Assembly (NCBI GenBank): GCA_030533445.1
Contig: CM060062.1
Span: forward strand, 1,648,456 to 1,712,455
DNA from: Cyprinodon diabolis
Lineage: Eukaryota > Chordata > Actinopteri > Cyprinodontiformes > Cyprinodontidae
Direction of reading: 5' to 3'
DNA: 64,000 bases
The position numbers were made by a program, and so were the translations under genes. Positions 12,701 through 63,207 of this stretch are shown here, one piece after another; the first letter of the stretch is position 1, and the number at the start of each line of letters is the position of its first letter. The notes under the pieces were generated by a model that saw only the letters and a list, made by a program, of their open reading frames with translations, was not told where the DNA came from and made no database searches.

Positions 12701-12940
12701 AAAGACTTGAGGTGTCGGCAGAGCGAAACACAATGCCTACTTTTTTTTGTCTTCTTCTGAGTAATAAAAAATGACTCTTGTTCTTAAAGTGTATTTATAT
12801 CCCGTTTAGGTCTAGAGATTATAAATTAGATTAGACATCAAGTGTTGATGTTTCATAATTAACAGATATGCAGTGCATCCACTCAGGTGTCCCATTTTTT
12901 TTAGACTCCTTTTAGATTTTAAATGTTGTCATCATTTTCT
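9715..12940. other. Intergenic, no gene recognised
   Basis: AT-rich, with no exon-like or transposon-end structure I could support except the short (TAGAA)n run at about 10946-10975. Confidence 0.5.
10946..10975. repeat. (TAGAA)n microsatellite
   Basis: About six AGAAT/TAGAA units. Confidence 0.8.
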
Positions 12941-12944
12941 TCAA

Positions 12945-13212
12945 CAGGGGGTCCGCATGGGGGGGGAGCTCTTTCAAGCTGGGCACCGTTTCATTCACAA
13001 CACCTGTCCCATCAACCAGGAATCAGAACCAGAAATACTTTAATAATCCCAGGGAGAAAATACTTTAGTTACATTACTCCATCTGTAATAGAGTGACTAT
13101 AGGAGCAGTTTGATAGAACACTATTTCATACAATATATATAATGAGGGGGTCCCCGCTCCATCGTCATCAGTTTGGGGTCCTTGGCCTGGAAAACGTTGA
13201 AGACCCCTGTTT
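12945..13212. repeat. hAT/Charlie-like MITE remnant
   Basis: Starts CAACAGGGGGTCCGCATGGG and ends AAACGTTGAAGACCCCTGTT, an imperfect inverted pair typical of Charlie-like hAT elements (AGGGGTCTTCAA type). The middle (about 13020-13130) may be another insert. No clear target duplication. Confidence 0.35.
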
Positions 13213-13364
13213 TACTCCATTTGTCTTTGGAACAACCATAATTTTATCCTTTTGTGTTTTTATCTTCAATATTTTTTCTTCTGACAACAAAACTTACTCT
13301 TACTCTTCACCCTGACCGGTTTTGATTGTGAGTCTCCAATGCATTGCTCCATTCTTCCTTGTTC

Positions 13365-13814
13365 TCAGCCTTCACCATGTTCTTCTTCACGTCCTTCTCC
13401 CCTGTGATGACTTCTATCTTGTCTATCCACGTTGTGCATCGTCGGCCTCCCTGTTTGGCATGAGCTTGAGCCACGATCATTTTTAAAGTCCAGACCAGAT
13501 GAGGGGAAGTACAAGAACTTTCTTTGGATGATCTTGTCTAGCAGAGTCGGTCTTTCTGTTCCCATTCTTTTTAGCACCTCCTCGTTGCGTAACATCTCCG
13601 TCCAACTGATTTTGAGCATTTGCCGGTAGCACCAAAGCTCAAAGGACCTTATCTTCTTCTTGGTCTGCTTTGTCAGGGCAAAACACTCGGAGCCGTAGCG
13701 GACTAGTGAGAACACTAGGCTGTCGAGCATTTTCTTTTTGAGTTTCAGGGGTCGGTTGTTTCTCATGAGTTCTTTGTACTCCAGAATGCAGCCTTTGCTC
13801 TTCCAATCGCACAA
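13365..13814 (-). pseudogene. LINE endonuclease-reverse transcriptase, C-terminal remnant
   Basis: 149 codons on the minus strand with LVRYGSECFALTKQTKKKIRSF and ELWCYRQMLKISWTEMLRNE. This Y-G-x-E, then WCYRRML-x-ISWT-x-x-NEEVL pattern is the region after the RT core in many RTE/Jockey-type animal LINEs. The catalytic core is absent. Clade assignment is uncertain. Confidence 0.65.
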
Positions 13815-13961
13815 TTGATGTCAGTTTGGTGAAAAACAAAACATGGCTTTTTATTTTAAAAAGACCATTTGTGTGTAAATGTTACTGAACGTGAAAGCTA
13901 CCAGGACATTCCTAAGCACGGCCCAGCAATGGGACTTCCTAACAGCAACTAGAGAAGGAAA

Positions 13962-15200
13962 TGTCCAGGTTGGTAGATGTTGTAGTGGACCTAAATGCAG
14001 AGTAGAGGAGGAAGAGATGATTACTTGTAAAATATTTAAAATAAAGAATCAGTAGATCAGAATCCATCAACAAATCAACAACCAAAATATATGAGACACT
14101 AGAGAGGAATAAACCTAAAGAAAGACAATGATCCAGCAATGAGAGACTGAACCGGAGGTGAAACAATGGGAGGAATAATTGGCTAATAGGGAGCAGGTGT
14201 GGACAGAAGTAACTAAAAGGAGCTAAGAGGAGAGGAAAGGACACTAGGGGGCAGCAGAGAATAACCAGGGAAAAACAACAGGATCTAAAAATAACTAAAA
14301 AATAACTTAAATGAGGCTAAAGTGGAATAAAGTTAATGACTACAAAATAGGGAATGACCAAGGGGAAAATTAGAGGATAAAGAGAAGGAACTGAAGATAA
14401 CTGAAGCTATAGAAAACCTGACCTAAAAATAAGAGAAAGAATAACTAAAAAAAAAACTAGACTAAGGCACAAATAAGGAACACATAATACCAAAAACGTT
14501 GAGGAAAAGAGAAAACTGTCAGGTTTCTGTTTCTTTTATGTTTTACTCCTTGTTTTCTAGTGCTTCGTCTTCTTTTTTCCATGTTTTATAGTTCTAGTAA
14601 TTTAATTATCATTTTGTTGTTATTTCCAGGTTTCTATTTGTTGCTCTCTGCTGCCCTCTTATGTTCTCCTTCTTCCCTAGCTCTTTCCCTCTCTTGTCCT
14701 GTGCACATCTGCTCCCAGTTTCCTCATTAGCCCCCTCTTTGTCTCAGTCTCCTTTAAAAGCCCTCTCTCTTCAGTTCCCCTTTGCTGGGTCCTCGTCAAA
14801 CATGCTCCAACTCCTTCTCTCTGTGCCTTCCTCCTTATGATTGTGATTCCCCTGATGTATCCATGGTTTCTGGTACGTTTAGACTAGTTTTCATGTTTTT
14901 GGTTTTTGGACTCTTGGTTTCATGCTTGTTTGGACTTTGTTTTCTTTTTGGATTTTTGGATAACCTGCCTCTGTTTTCTGTTAAGTCATTATTAAATCCA
15001 CAAGAGATTCACCTCTGCCTCCCTGCCTCTGCTTTTGGGTCAACTAACCATAGCCAAATCATGATAAAAACCAGGAAGAGCAAAACTAAGAACATAAAAA
15101 TGATCTAAATCTAGAGAGCATAGAACAAAACAAAGCTAACTATAGAACCCAAAAAATAAGTTAAACTGAAATAAAAGGTCCAAAATGTAAGATCATAACA
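13962..15200 (-). mobile_element. Solo LTR (outer), minus orientation, split by a second LTR
   Basis: Bounded by a perfect 5-bp duplication GGAAA (13957-13961 and 15201-15205). It starts TGTCC and ends AACA (TG...CA). Without the inner insert it is about 684 bp. Read on the minus strand it resembles the inner LTR in layout. No internal coding region, so it is the product of LTR-LTR recombination. Confidence 0.8.
14517..15066 (+). mobile_element. Solo LTR (inner), plus orientation, 550 bp
   Basis: Begins TGTCAGGTTT and ends CATGATA (one change from the expected TGACA). Flanked by a perfect 5-bp duplication AAAAC (14512-14516 and 15067-15071). TTTAAAAG near 14753 and ATTAAA near 14992 fit promoter and poly(A) positions. 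The open frame at 14782-15108 is a chance ORF within the LTR. Confidence 0.8.
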
Positions 15201-15205
15201 GGAAA

Positions 15206-17157
15206 AGCCCTAAATTCAGTCCTGAAAATGTTGCATTGTGTCAAGGTGAAGTTTTAGAACAATCAAATGAAAAAGATGCTTTTTAATTTCTATAAATCGA
15301 CTAAACAAAGACAAAAACACTTCAGCTGCAACTTTAAGATTTTTCTTTTTTTTATTTATTATAAAACAGTTCACATTTTTTGTCATTCAATAAAAAAGTC
15401 ACAGATTTGAAATTTGCAGCTTCCTTAAAAAAAAAAAAAAACCAACATATTAAAAAATGGTTTAAACACTTGATTTTATGAACCAGGAGACAAAGAGAGG
15501 AACATTCAGAAGGTTTTACCGAATGTTGAACAGACGGAAAAGATTTTCTCCATCACTTAACGGAAAATCAAACAACATCCATAACATCACAGGCAGATAC
15601 AGTCACATACATCACATACGGGAGAATAAAAAGTCTGGTGGGCCTAACGGACAAACAAGCAAAGCAATCAGTGCTTTAAAAATTACATTTCTAATTTAAA
15701 CTTTAAGTGCAAAACATCATAAATAAATGATTTGCATGAACGAATAAAGCTGCTTTGGCACATTTGGAGAGTTAACTGCAGGGAAATAACTGGGCCCACA
15801 TGGAGATTAGAGTGTAGAAAATATTTCTCATTGATTTCCTTCACTTCTTTAGGTTTAATATGTTGTTGATTAAAGATGCAAAATGATCCATATGAGTTTA
15901 ACATCAACCAAAGAAATCCGTCAAACTCTCAGAAGTTACACGACCGATGGAGCAAAAAGCAGTGATCATCTGTCCGAACGGTCAGTTAACTGAGTTCACT
16001 ATAAACTTCACTGTATAGTCTATATAGTTCCCATTGATTTAGCCTGTAAAGCGGGGAGAATGGCGCTAGGCTTACCGCACCGTGACGTCACTGCTGGAAG
16101 ATGGCAGGAGGGAGGGGCTACTATATTTGGGCAAAAATGGCCGCTCCCCGACTCACTGATCACCACGAAAATGATTATTTTTATTTTTTTACTGATTAAA
16201 GCTAAATTCATTAAATCACTGCGAACATATTATTTTTTAAGTATAAATAATAATCCACTGATTATTCCTTGCTGACTTTTCCTTTAAAGCAATTTCTTCA
16301 AAAGTACATAAGGATCTACATTCAGGCCAGTTAAAACAAAACAATCCTTTTTAAACAAGTATTTCTAAAGTCAGTCAAACTTAACGAAACACTTTAACTA
16401 TTATCTGTGAAATTCCAGACATGGCGACCGGGAAAAAGGCTCATATTCATACAGGCTTTGATTTGGTTCTAGCTGAAGATAATCAGCAGATCTATTATAT
16501 TTTTATCAGGTTTTGGGTCCAGATTTTCCTCTATCAGAGACTTTGAAGCGTATCTGGAAGCATCTAGGTTCTCGTCACCCGTGATGTCACTGTGGTTGAT
16601 AAAAGGTTTACCACTTTGCCCTAAACAGCAGTAAAAAAGAAGAGGGTGACATCACAGATTTATTCCTACATTTTGGATGAGCTCTTCATTTTCTTCACTG
16701 TTTAAAAACAGTTTTTTGCTCCATCTGCTTTTGTTGTTATTCTTTTTACACCAAATAGAACCGTCAGTTTCAGTCCTTCTTATTCATCATCCAAACACCA
16801 GAACCTTTGCATCCAGGCTCCCTGGGAGCCGACGCCCAGCATACTTGTGCTTGTCAAATGCTGCTGTGCTGCTCTTGCTCAGACTTCTTGAGCAGAGTTT
16901 CCAGAGCCTCTGCAGCCCAACAGGACAAAAGGTCCAAACTACAGTAGCAGCCATTCAAAATGGGCCCACTTCCTTGCAACTCTCAGCAAAATCCCCTCCA
17001 AATTCAAGCCACCGGCCTTCTCCTTGGCGTGCATAGTTTTTTCCTCTGACTCCATCCTTTCACTAAATTACAGGGTCTGACCAGGAGATGGCGCTTCTCT
17101 TTAGATCTTAATGTCCACAAATCATGATAAAAAGAATATTTTATGTTTGAAAATGTA
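15206..17157. other. Intergenic with one MITE fragment, no gene recognised
   Basis: AT-rich. The part at about 15955-16270 contains GATCATCTGTCCGAACGGTC and GTTAACTGAGTTCACTATA, an inverted, diverged relative of the MITE at 56833-57229. A 119-codon frame at 16677 is low-complexity Leu/Phe/Ser with no recognisable domain. Confidence 0.45.
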
Positions 17158-17165
17158 CTGTAGGG

Positions 17166-17544
17166 CAGCGGTCCCCAACCACCGGGCTGCGGACCGGTAC
17201 CGGTCCGTCCGTCATTTGGTACCGGGCCGCACAAGCGGAATTTTCTGCGGTTACAGCGACCAAAACAAAGCTACGGAGCAGACAGGACATTAGGAGCACA
17301 CTTCGTGTGTCATTGTCTCTAATTACGCCTCAATGGGACCGGCTTGTTTCAGAGAAACAAGCTCAGGGCTCTCACTAATTAAACATAATGGTGAGTTTTA
17401 TTTTTATGCTGTTCATATTTGATTTTATGCCCGTCGTATCATTTTATTTGATCGCATTTACCTCCCACACTTTAAAGGCCGGTCCGTGAAAATATTGTCT
17501 AACATATAACCGGTCCGTGGCGCAAAAAAGGTTGGAGACCGCTG
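17166..17544. mobile_element. Non-autonomous hAT MITE, 379 bp
   Basis: Terminal inverted repeats CAGCGGTCCCCAACC and its partner (one mismatch in 15), flanked by a perfect 8-bp duplication CTGTAGGG (17158-17165 and 17545-17552). No coding capacity. Subterminal GGACCGGT and GGTCCGT motifs repeat. Confidence 0.92.
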
Positions 17545-17552
17545 CTGTAGGG

Positions 17553-18330
17553 GACCAACCAAGGGCCAATGAAGGACCCATTAAGGAAAGTTGGGAAATT
17601 TTCAATGGCTACTACTGTACCAAATCAGCTGAAGAAATGAAATGACTGATAATTGGTGGAAAGGATGGACTGAAGACACTCTGACTAGAAAGGCATATGG
17701 CCGCCCGTCTGAAGACGCGCTTCATTTTGGACGCTTTTTTCACACTGAACACTTTTTGAGACCTAATACGGCCGATCAATGTTAACATAATCTGCAGATT
17801 GTGTTTATAGCGCTGGGATGCAGCCTGAATTTGAGGCTAAAATGGCAGTTTTAATGATGAAGCAAAGGGGAGGGGGGGAGGGGGGGTAGAAACTAGTCCA
17901 GATTGAAGCCTAAACTCAAGACAAAGCTGGAGCTAAGGCAGGTCCAGGAACACCCTGAGAAGGAAGCATCTGTTCCACATTCACAACGTCATCAAAGGCC
18001 AGAAGAAGCCAAACCGCAGACCAGTTCACCCAGTGAGACAGAACCTGCCAGGAAGACTGGACCCAGTTCTGTAAAGTAGTAGAACCGTTTCTGGATCAGA
18101 CACTGTTGGAAAAAAACAGTCCAGCAGCCTTTAAAAAGCCGTGAGCTAACTGGAATAACAGCAACATTATGAATTTGGCATCAGGCTGTTTGAACGCCTG
18201 GTTTTCTGCTGATATGATGAACATTTGGCTACATTTTCACTGGCTGTGCTACAGCATCTTAAAACATGGCTTCATGGGTTCCCACAGAACAACGCATCCG
18301 GTTACATATTAAGGACGTCATAAAACAACC
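17553..18330. other. No gene recognised between the MITE and the slco4a1 3' end
   Basis: Unannotated unique-looking sequence, including a GGGGAGGGGGGG-type purine run near 17867-17887. Confidence 0.5.
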
Positions 18331-18335
18331 GTACT

Positions 18336-18341
18336 TTTATT
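18336..18341 (-). terminator. slco4a1: Candidate poly(A) signal AATAAA for slco4a1
   Basis: Minus-strand AATAAA about 280 bp past the stop codon. It is the first canonical hexamer I found there, so the 3' UTR would be short (about 0.3 kb). Confidence 0.45.
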
Positions 18342-18622
18342 TGTTTTTGTAAAGTCTGATTGGCTTTTAAAACCAGGTTTAAAAAATAATCTAATCCTAG
18401 CATCCAGACTCAGACTTACTGAACTGATTGGATGTGAGTTCCCATTACAGAGACGAGACGTTGGGAGGAGAACTTTGCTGATTCGCTCAAACAGATCAGA
18501 AAATGTGCATGAAAGCAGGATTTCCCTCCAGGGGAGCAGCAGATTGGAAGCGTCACACACTCCTCTCTGTGTGTTCTTGCTTTTGTGCGTGAAGGCATTC
18601 TAGGTTTGGAGGGTCTGTGATG

Positions 18623-58208
<39,586 letters not shown>

Positions 58209-58408
58209 CCCCCCTTTGAGGGGTTCTCAGAGGTCCTGAACGGCTCTGTGAGTAGAAATGGTCAATCTGCAGATGTGTGTCTCCCTTCTCCTGCGCCTAA
58301 TCACATCCAGTGTTCAACACACGCATCCAGAGAGATGCAGAGACTCCGAGGTTTGTCTGTGTCACACGATGGAGGGGGGACCCTGGAACGGGGCAGCGTT
58401 AACACATC
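58209..58408 (-). other. slco4a1: Probable 5' UTR part of slco4a1 first coding exon
   Basis: Directly 5' of the ATG. On the minus strand a strong acceptor (pyrimidine tract then CTCTAACAG) places an exon start at 58408, so at least one non-coding exon should lie further upstream. A possible donor (GGAG followed by GTAGGAG) lies at 59880-59882, but nothing else confirms it. Confidence 0.4.
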
Positions 58409-60182
58409 CTGTTAGAGAAAAGACGAAGAATTAAACACAAACAAACTAAGGAATAAAAAAAAAGACAATTAAACATTTGACAGGCTGACAATTTAAAGAT
58501 CATTTAACTCAGAACTTGATCTGATCAATCAATGCAAACTTAAATAGTTAAATCGTCTGGACTCTAAGTGTGGACACTTTCCCTGGAACCAATGGATCAG
58601 GTTAGAAAGGATCCCTGGGTGCTTCAGATGCTGCAGGTCTGGGTTTTAGTTCTGTATACAAGGAGGCTCGTTTTCTTAATGAGTGTCGGAAACAGAAAAA
58701 CTCAACAATCTGCAAGATCTGATCAAACTGCATCCTCAGTGTCGCCTTATTAAATACAGGAACATCACCGGATGGATGAACCGTTTCTGTAGAACCAGAA
58801 AAAAGAAGCAGAATTTGATGCTTGGTTCTGAGAACTAAACTCAGTTCCTCCACCTACTATCATGAATCCAACCCTCCTCTCCTTTCTGTGATGAAATACC
58901 TTTAAATTATCTCTTCAAACACAGAGGTCTGCTGCATCAAATCAAAAAACACAATTAAACTGACTTTTATTAGCATTTTTTCAATAAATATTGACTTTAA
59001 TGACCTACCACTGAGTAACTACAACATTTCCAAGAACATTACAGTCTAAAGATCTTCCTGAAACAATCCCATCATGCATCGGATTTCTTCTAACCTGCAA
59101 AGACTCAGCTCAGGTTTTCGTCTCTTATACAAAGTGGAAAACGATAACCGCCGTGTGCAAAATGATGCTTCTGCCACAGATGCATAAAAACTAAGAAAAA
59201 AGGTAATCAACTTCAGAATCACAGTTTTTCTCACCTAAATAAATCATAAAAGGCGGATGGTTGGTTCACCTGCAGCAGAACATGCCTGAATGGAAATGTG
59301 CTTTTCTACAGTTAAAACCAGCAGGAGGATAATTACTGACTGGAGCCACTTAAATATTGACAACCTTGGAGAAGGAAGCAAATCATAAAGTGAAATATTA
59401 GGAAGAAATGTTTCACGGATCATTAAAAAAAGTGGATTCATGAAGTTTAGTCTTATGTTAAAATAAATATGTTCAAATCAACAACACAAAGCTAGAAGAG
59501 CTGCTTGTGCTAAAGAATAGAGGTGATTTGAGCTGAATGGCTGGAATGTTAAAGAACAACTGACCTGAAAAGCGGAACATTTAACGGCTTCATTATTTTC
59601 CATAATGAACTGCTCGTTATGACATCCCAAAAACAAACATGTTGCTCATCATCTTATCACTTTGCAGCTGAAAGGACTTAATGCAATGCTTGCAAAGATA
59701 AACCTAAATGTGTTTATGTGAACTACACAAACTTTCACAGTAGTTTTTAAGTAGAATGCATCATTTTTTTTTATAAGTTTATGCAATAAAAGACAGAAGC
59801 TGCTTTCATTCATTACAAACATCCTGCTAAAGCAAATGAAAACGAAGCTGAGAGAAAACATAAAGAGATCCAGTCTCCTACCTCCGGTTCTGACCGAGAT
59901 AAACGGATCTGTTAACGTTCAGTAAATAGAGAAAGTTGAGAGGGAAAGCTGGAAAGCAAAGCCTCCATGCCAGGTGGAAAGCTTTTCTCCCAAAGCCTCT
60001 TATATGTCTAACGCTGAGGAAGGCAAGGCGCCCGTCCCACTGAGCCGTCCTCAGGGTGGGAGGAGTTCAGCTGGATGCTCTGCATAATTCGCTCACCTAA
60101 GCATGTCCTGATTCTGGGAGCTACAGCTGAACCACAGCGTGCGCTGAGGTGGAGAAACACAACGGGCCGTACTGAACGACTC
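58409..60182. other. 5' flank or first intron of slco4a1
   Basis: No coding signal. The upstream non-coding exon(s) and promoter should be here or further out. A possible donor at 59880-59882 was noted; no CpG island or TATA box I could defend. Confidence 0.4.
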
Positions 60183-60456
60183 CACACTGCAGAAATGATC
60201 TGGAAATAAGTCATTATTTAATTCAAGGGTATTTCCCCTCAATCTGAGCAGGTAAAGAAGATGATCTGCCAATGGAATCAGTATTTTCACTCTTAAAAAA
60301 AGATAATTAGATCATATGCACTTGAAAAAGGACAATGCAGTTGTTTTTTCTTATTTTAAATATAAATGCTCCTGTTCTATTGGCAAAGTGAATCATTTAC
60401 CTCCTCAATTCAAGAAACAAAAAATGACTTATTTGGATTAAATTGTTTTGCAGTGC
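60183..60456. mobile_element. MITE with CACTGCARAA ends
   Basis: Starts CACACTGCAGAAATG and ends TTGTTTTGCAGTGC, with GATCTGCCAATGGAATCAGT inside. Same family as 24830-25262. Confidence 0.6.
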
Positions 60457-60752
60457 AGCTGTTTAAACGTTCCCTTCCCTCTGAAAAGGAGTCACACAAA
60501 GTAGGACGTAATGCCGCTGATATGAATGGCTGCTGCTCTTCACAACAAACATCAGGAATGAAAAACAAGGAAATGAAGTTTTTACTGTTCTGGAGGTGAA
60601 GATAGGCTGGATGAGGAGACATGGACGATGTTCAGGTCTCTGCTGAGGCCTGAATAAGAGGACTTTCATTTCTCCCCATCTTCTCCTGTTAGGTTTGTTT
60701 CCTTGCTTGACCTTTGATGTAAATCAACCTTTTGTATAAGCCTTGGTACGAG

Positions 60753-61496
60753 CAGGGCAGCTGCCTAGGGCCCCAAGTCCCCCCCCCCTTCAGTGTCCAC
60801 TATATTGGATCAGTCCATTTGCTGCACATGTTCAGAAAGGTCCAAACAGACAGCAGCAAACCATTTGAAAACAAACCATGCAAAGAGCAGTGTTGCTAAC
60901 TTAGCGCTTTAGTCGCTATATTTAGCCACTTTTCAGACCCCTCTAGCACTTTGATTTCTAAAAAGCTCCTAGCGCCAAATCTAGAGACTTTTTTCTGCTA
61001 CTGGAGACTTTGGAGACAACATCTAAAAGCAGCGAACTCTGCTCTCCAGAGCAAGTAGATTGGTAACCCCGCCTCCTGCTCTCCTCTATCTTGTCTGCTG
61101 TCATGATTCATGCAGCTATTATTTCATCCAAATGAAAAATGGAGAACAGATAAGCAGATCATGGCTTGTCTACAGTGAAAAGAAGGACTGGGTTATTTAC
61201 TTTGGCCTTTTTGGAAACACAGGAAGGAGCAATCAGCTAAGTGAGCTTAGTGCTTGGAAAAAATCTTTCATTCCTTTAGAGACAGCATGAAAAGTCAGCT
61301 GAGTACAAAACATAGAGAGGAAAACAAGAAGAAAAGGAAAAGAAGAGAGGGACACAACCTAGAACAGATAATGGATGTCTATTCTATTAACATTTCTCTA
61401 TCTGAAGAATGGGGCTGTTCTATGTGTTCTTCTCCAGTCAGAGGGGCCCCTGCCTGTCTTTGCATAGGGCCCCACATTTCCTAAATCCGCCCCTGG
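60753..61496 (+). mobile_element. hAT-like non-autonomous element, copy 2 (plus), 744 bp
   Basis: Ends CAGGGCAGCTGCC and CGCCCCTG; neighbours GGTACGAG (60745-60752) and GGTAGAG (61497 on) fit an 8-bp target duplication with one lost base. Nearly identical to the arms of 49970-51421 but without the nested MITE and host duplication, so it shows the uninterrupted form. Confidence 0.8.
61060..61290 (+). pseudogene. hAT transposase TTF/ZMYM-type zinc finger fragment, copy 2
   Basis: 76-codon frame with protein identical to 50748-50978. It covers only the start of a transposase; no catalytic domain follows. Confidence 0.55.
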
Positions 61497-61593
61497 GTAG
61501 GAGCCTGGAACCCGTTCACGGCTGACTCCGCCTCCTACTGATGGAGATCAGTTCAGTGCCGTAAAGAAGGTGGATGGAGGGAATATTATTATA

Positions 61594-63205
61594 CAGGTGC
61601 TGGTCATAAAATTAGAATATCATGAAAAAGTAGATTGATTTCAGTAATTCCATTTAAAAAGTGAAACTTGTATATTATATTCATACATTACATACAAACT
61701 CATATATTTCAGATGTTTATTTTGTTTAATTTTGATGATTACAAATGACAACAAATGAAAATCTCAAATTCATCATATCAGAAAATTAGAATATTGTGAA
61801 AAGGTTCAAAATTGATGGCCCCTGGTGCCACACTCTAATCAGCTAATTAACTCAAACCACCTGCAAAAGCCTTTAAATGGTCTTTCAGTCTAGTTCTATA
61901 GGCTACACAATCATGGGGAAGACTGCTGACTTGACAGTTGTCCAAAAGACGACCATCGACACCTTGCACAAGGAGGGCAAGACACAAAAGGTCATCGCTA
62001 AAGAGGCTGGCTGTTCACAGAGCTCAGTGTCCAAGCACATTAATAGAGAGGCGAAGGGAAGGAAAAGATGTGGTCGAAAAAAGTGTACAAGCAAGAGAGA
62101 TAACCGCACCCTGGAGAGGATTGTGAAACAAAACCCATTCAAAAATGTGGGGGAGATTCACAAAGAGTGGACTGCAGCTGGAGTGAGTGCTTCAAGAACC
62201 ACCACACACAGACGTATGAAAGACATGGGTTTCTGCTGTCACATTCCTTGTGTCAAGCCACTCTTGAACCACAGACAGCGTCAGAAGCGTCTTGCCTGGG
62301 CTAAAGAGAAACAGGACTGGGCTGCTGGTGAGTGGTCCAAAGTCATGTTCTCTGATGAAAGTAAATTTTGCATTTCCTTTGGAAATCAAGGTCCCAGAGT
62401 CTGGAGGAAAAGAAGAGAGGCACTTCATCCACGTTGCTTGAAGTCCAGTGTAAAGTTTCCACAGTCAGTGATGGTTTGGGGTGCCATGTCATCTGCTGGT
62501 GTTGGTCCATTGTGTTTTCTGAGGTCCAGGGTCAACGCAGCCACATACCAGGAAGTTTTAGAGCACTTCATGCTTCCTGCAGCTGACCAACTTTTTGGAG
62601 ATGCAGATTTCATTTTCCAACAGGACTTGGCACCTGCACACAGTGCCAAAGCTACCAGTACCTGGTTGAAGGACCATGGTATCCCTGTTCTTAATTGGCC
62701 AGCAAACTCTCCTGACCTTAACCCCATAGAAAATCTATGGGGTATTGTGAAGAAGAAGATGCAATACACCAGACCCAACAATTCAGAAGAGCTAAAAGCC
62801 ACTATTAGAGCAACCTGGGCTATCATAACACCTGAGCAGTGCCACAGACTGATCGACTCCATGCCACGCCGCATTGCTGCAGTAATACAGGCCAAAGGAG
62901 GCCCAACTAAATACTGAGTGCTGTACATGCTCATACTTTTCATGTTCATACTTTTCAGTTGGCCAACATTTCTATAAATCCTTTGTTTTTATTGGTCTTC
63001 AGTAATATTCTAATTTTCTGATATGATGAATTTGAGATTTTCATTTGTTGTCATTTGTAATCATCAAAATTAAACAAAATTAACATCTGAAATATATGAG
63101 TTTGTATGTAATGTATGAATATAATATACAAGTTTCACTTTTTAAATGGAATTACTGAAATCAATCTACTTTTTCATGATATTCTAATTTTAAGACCAGC
63201 ACCTG
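61594..63205 (+). mobile_element. Complete Tc1/mariner element with about 200-bp inverted repeats
   Basis: TA duplications at 61592-61593 and 63206-63207. Terminal inverted repeats of about 200 bp (61594-61800 and 63003-63205) start CAGGTGCTGGTCATAAAATT and are nearly identical. The transposase frame (61913-62917) is uninterrupted. All parts of an autonomous element are present. Confidence 0.96.
61913..62917 (+). CDS. Tc1-type DD34E transposase, apparently intact
   Basis: 334 codons from MGKTADLTVVQKTTIDTLHK; an in-frame ATG 12 codons upstream (61877) is less likely as it lies before the conserved start. Order: N-terminal HTH (about 8-50), basic linker with GRKRCGRKKCTSKRDNR, second HTH (about 80-115), then catalytic D in VMFSDESKF, D in FIFQQDLAPAHSA and E in LNPIENLW; 34 residues lie between the last two. 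It ends GGPTKY, the usual C-terminus. It cuts and pastes the element at TA sites. Length and motifs equal the family norm. Confidence 0.95.
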   Translation: MGKTADLTVVQKTTIDTLHKEGKTQKVIAKEAGCSQSSVSKHINREAKGRKRCGRKKCTSKRDNRTLERIVKQNPFKNVGEIHKEWTAAGVSASRTTTHRRMKDMGFCCHIPCVKPLLNHRQRQKRLAWAKEKQDWAAGEWSKVMFSDESKFCISFGNQGPRVWRKRREALHPRCLKSSVKFPQSVMVWGAMSSAGVGPLCFLRSRVNAATYQEVLEHFMLPAADQLFGDADFIFQQDLAPAHSAKATSTWLKDHGIPVLNWPANSPDLNPIENLWGIVKKKMQYTRPNNSEELKATIRATWAIITPEQCHRLIDSMPRRIAAVIQAKGGPTKY

Positions 63206-63207
63206 TA

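Noticed and set aside
16677..17036. 119-codon plus-strand frame with a hydrophobic start
   Set aside because: Low-complexity Leu/Phe run, no splice or family support, and next to repeats.
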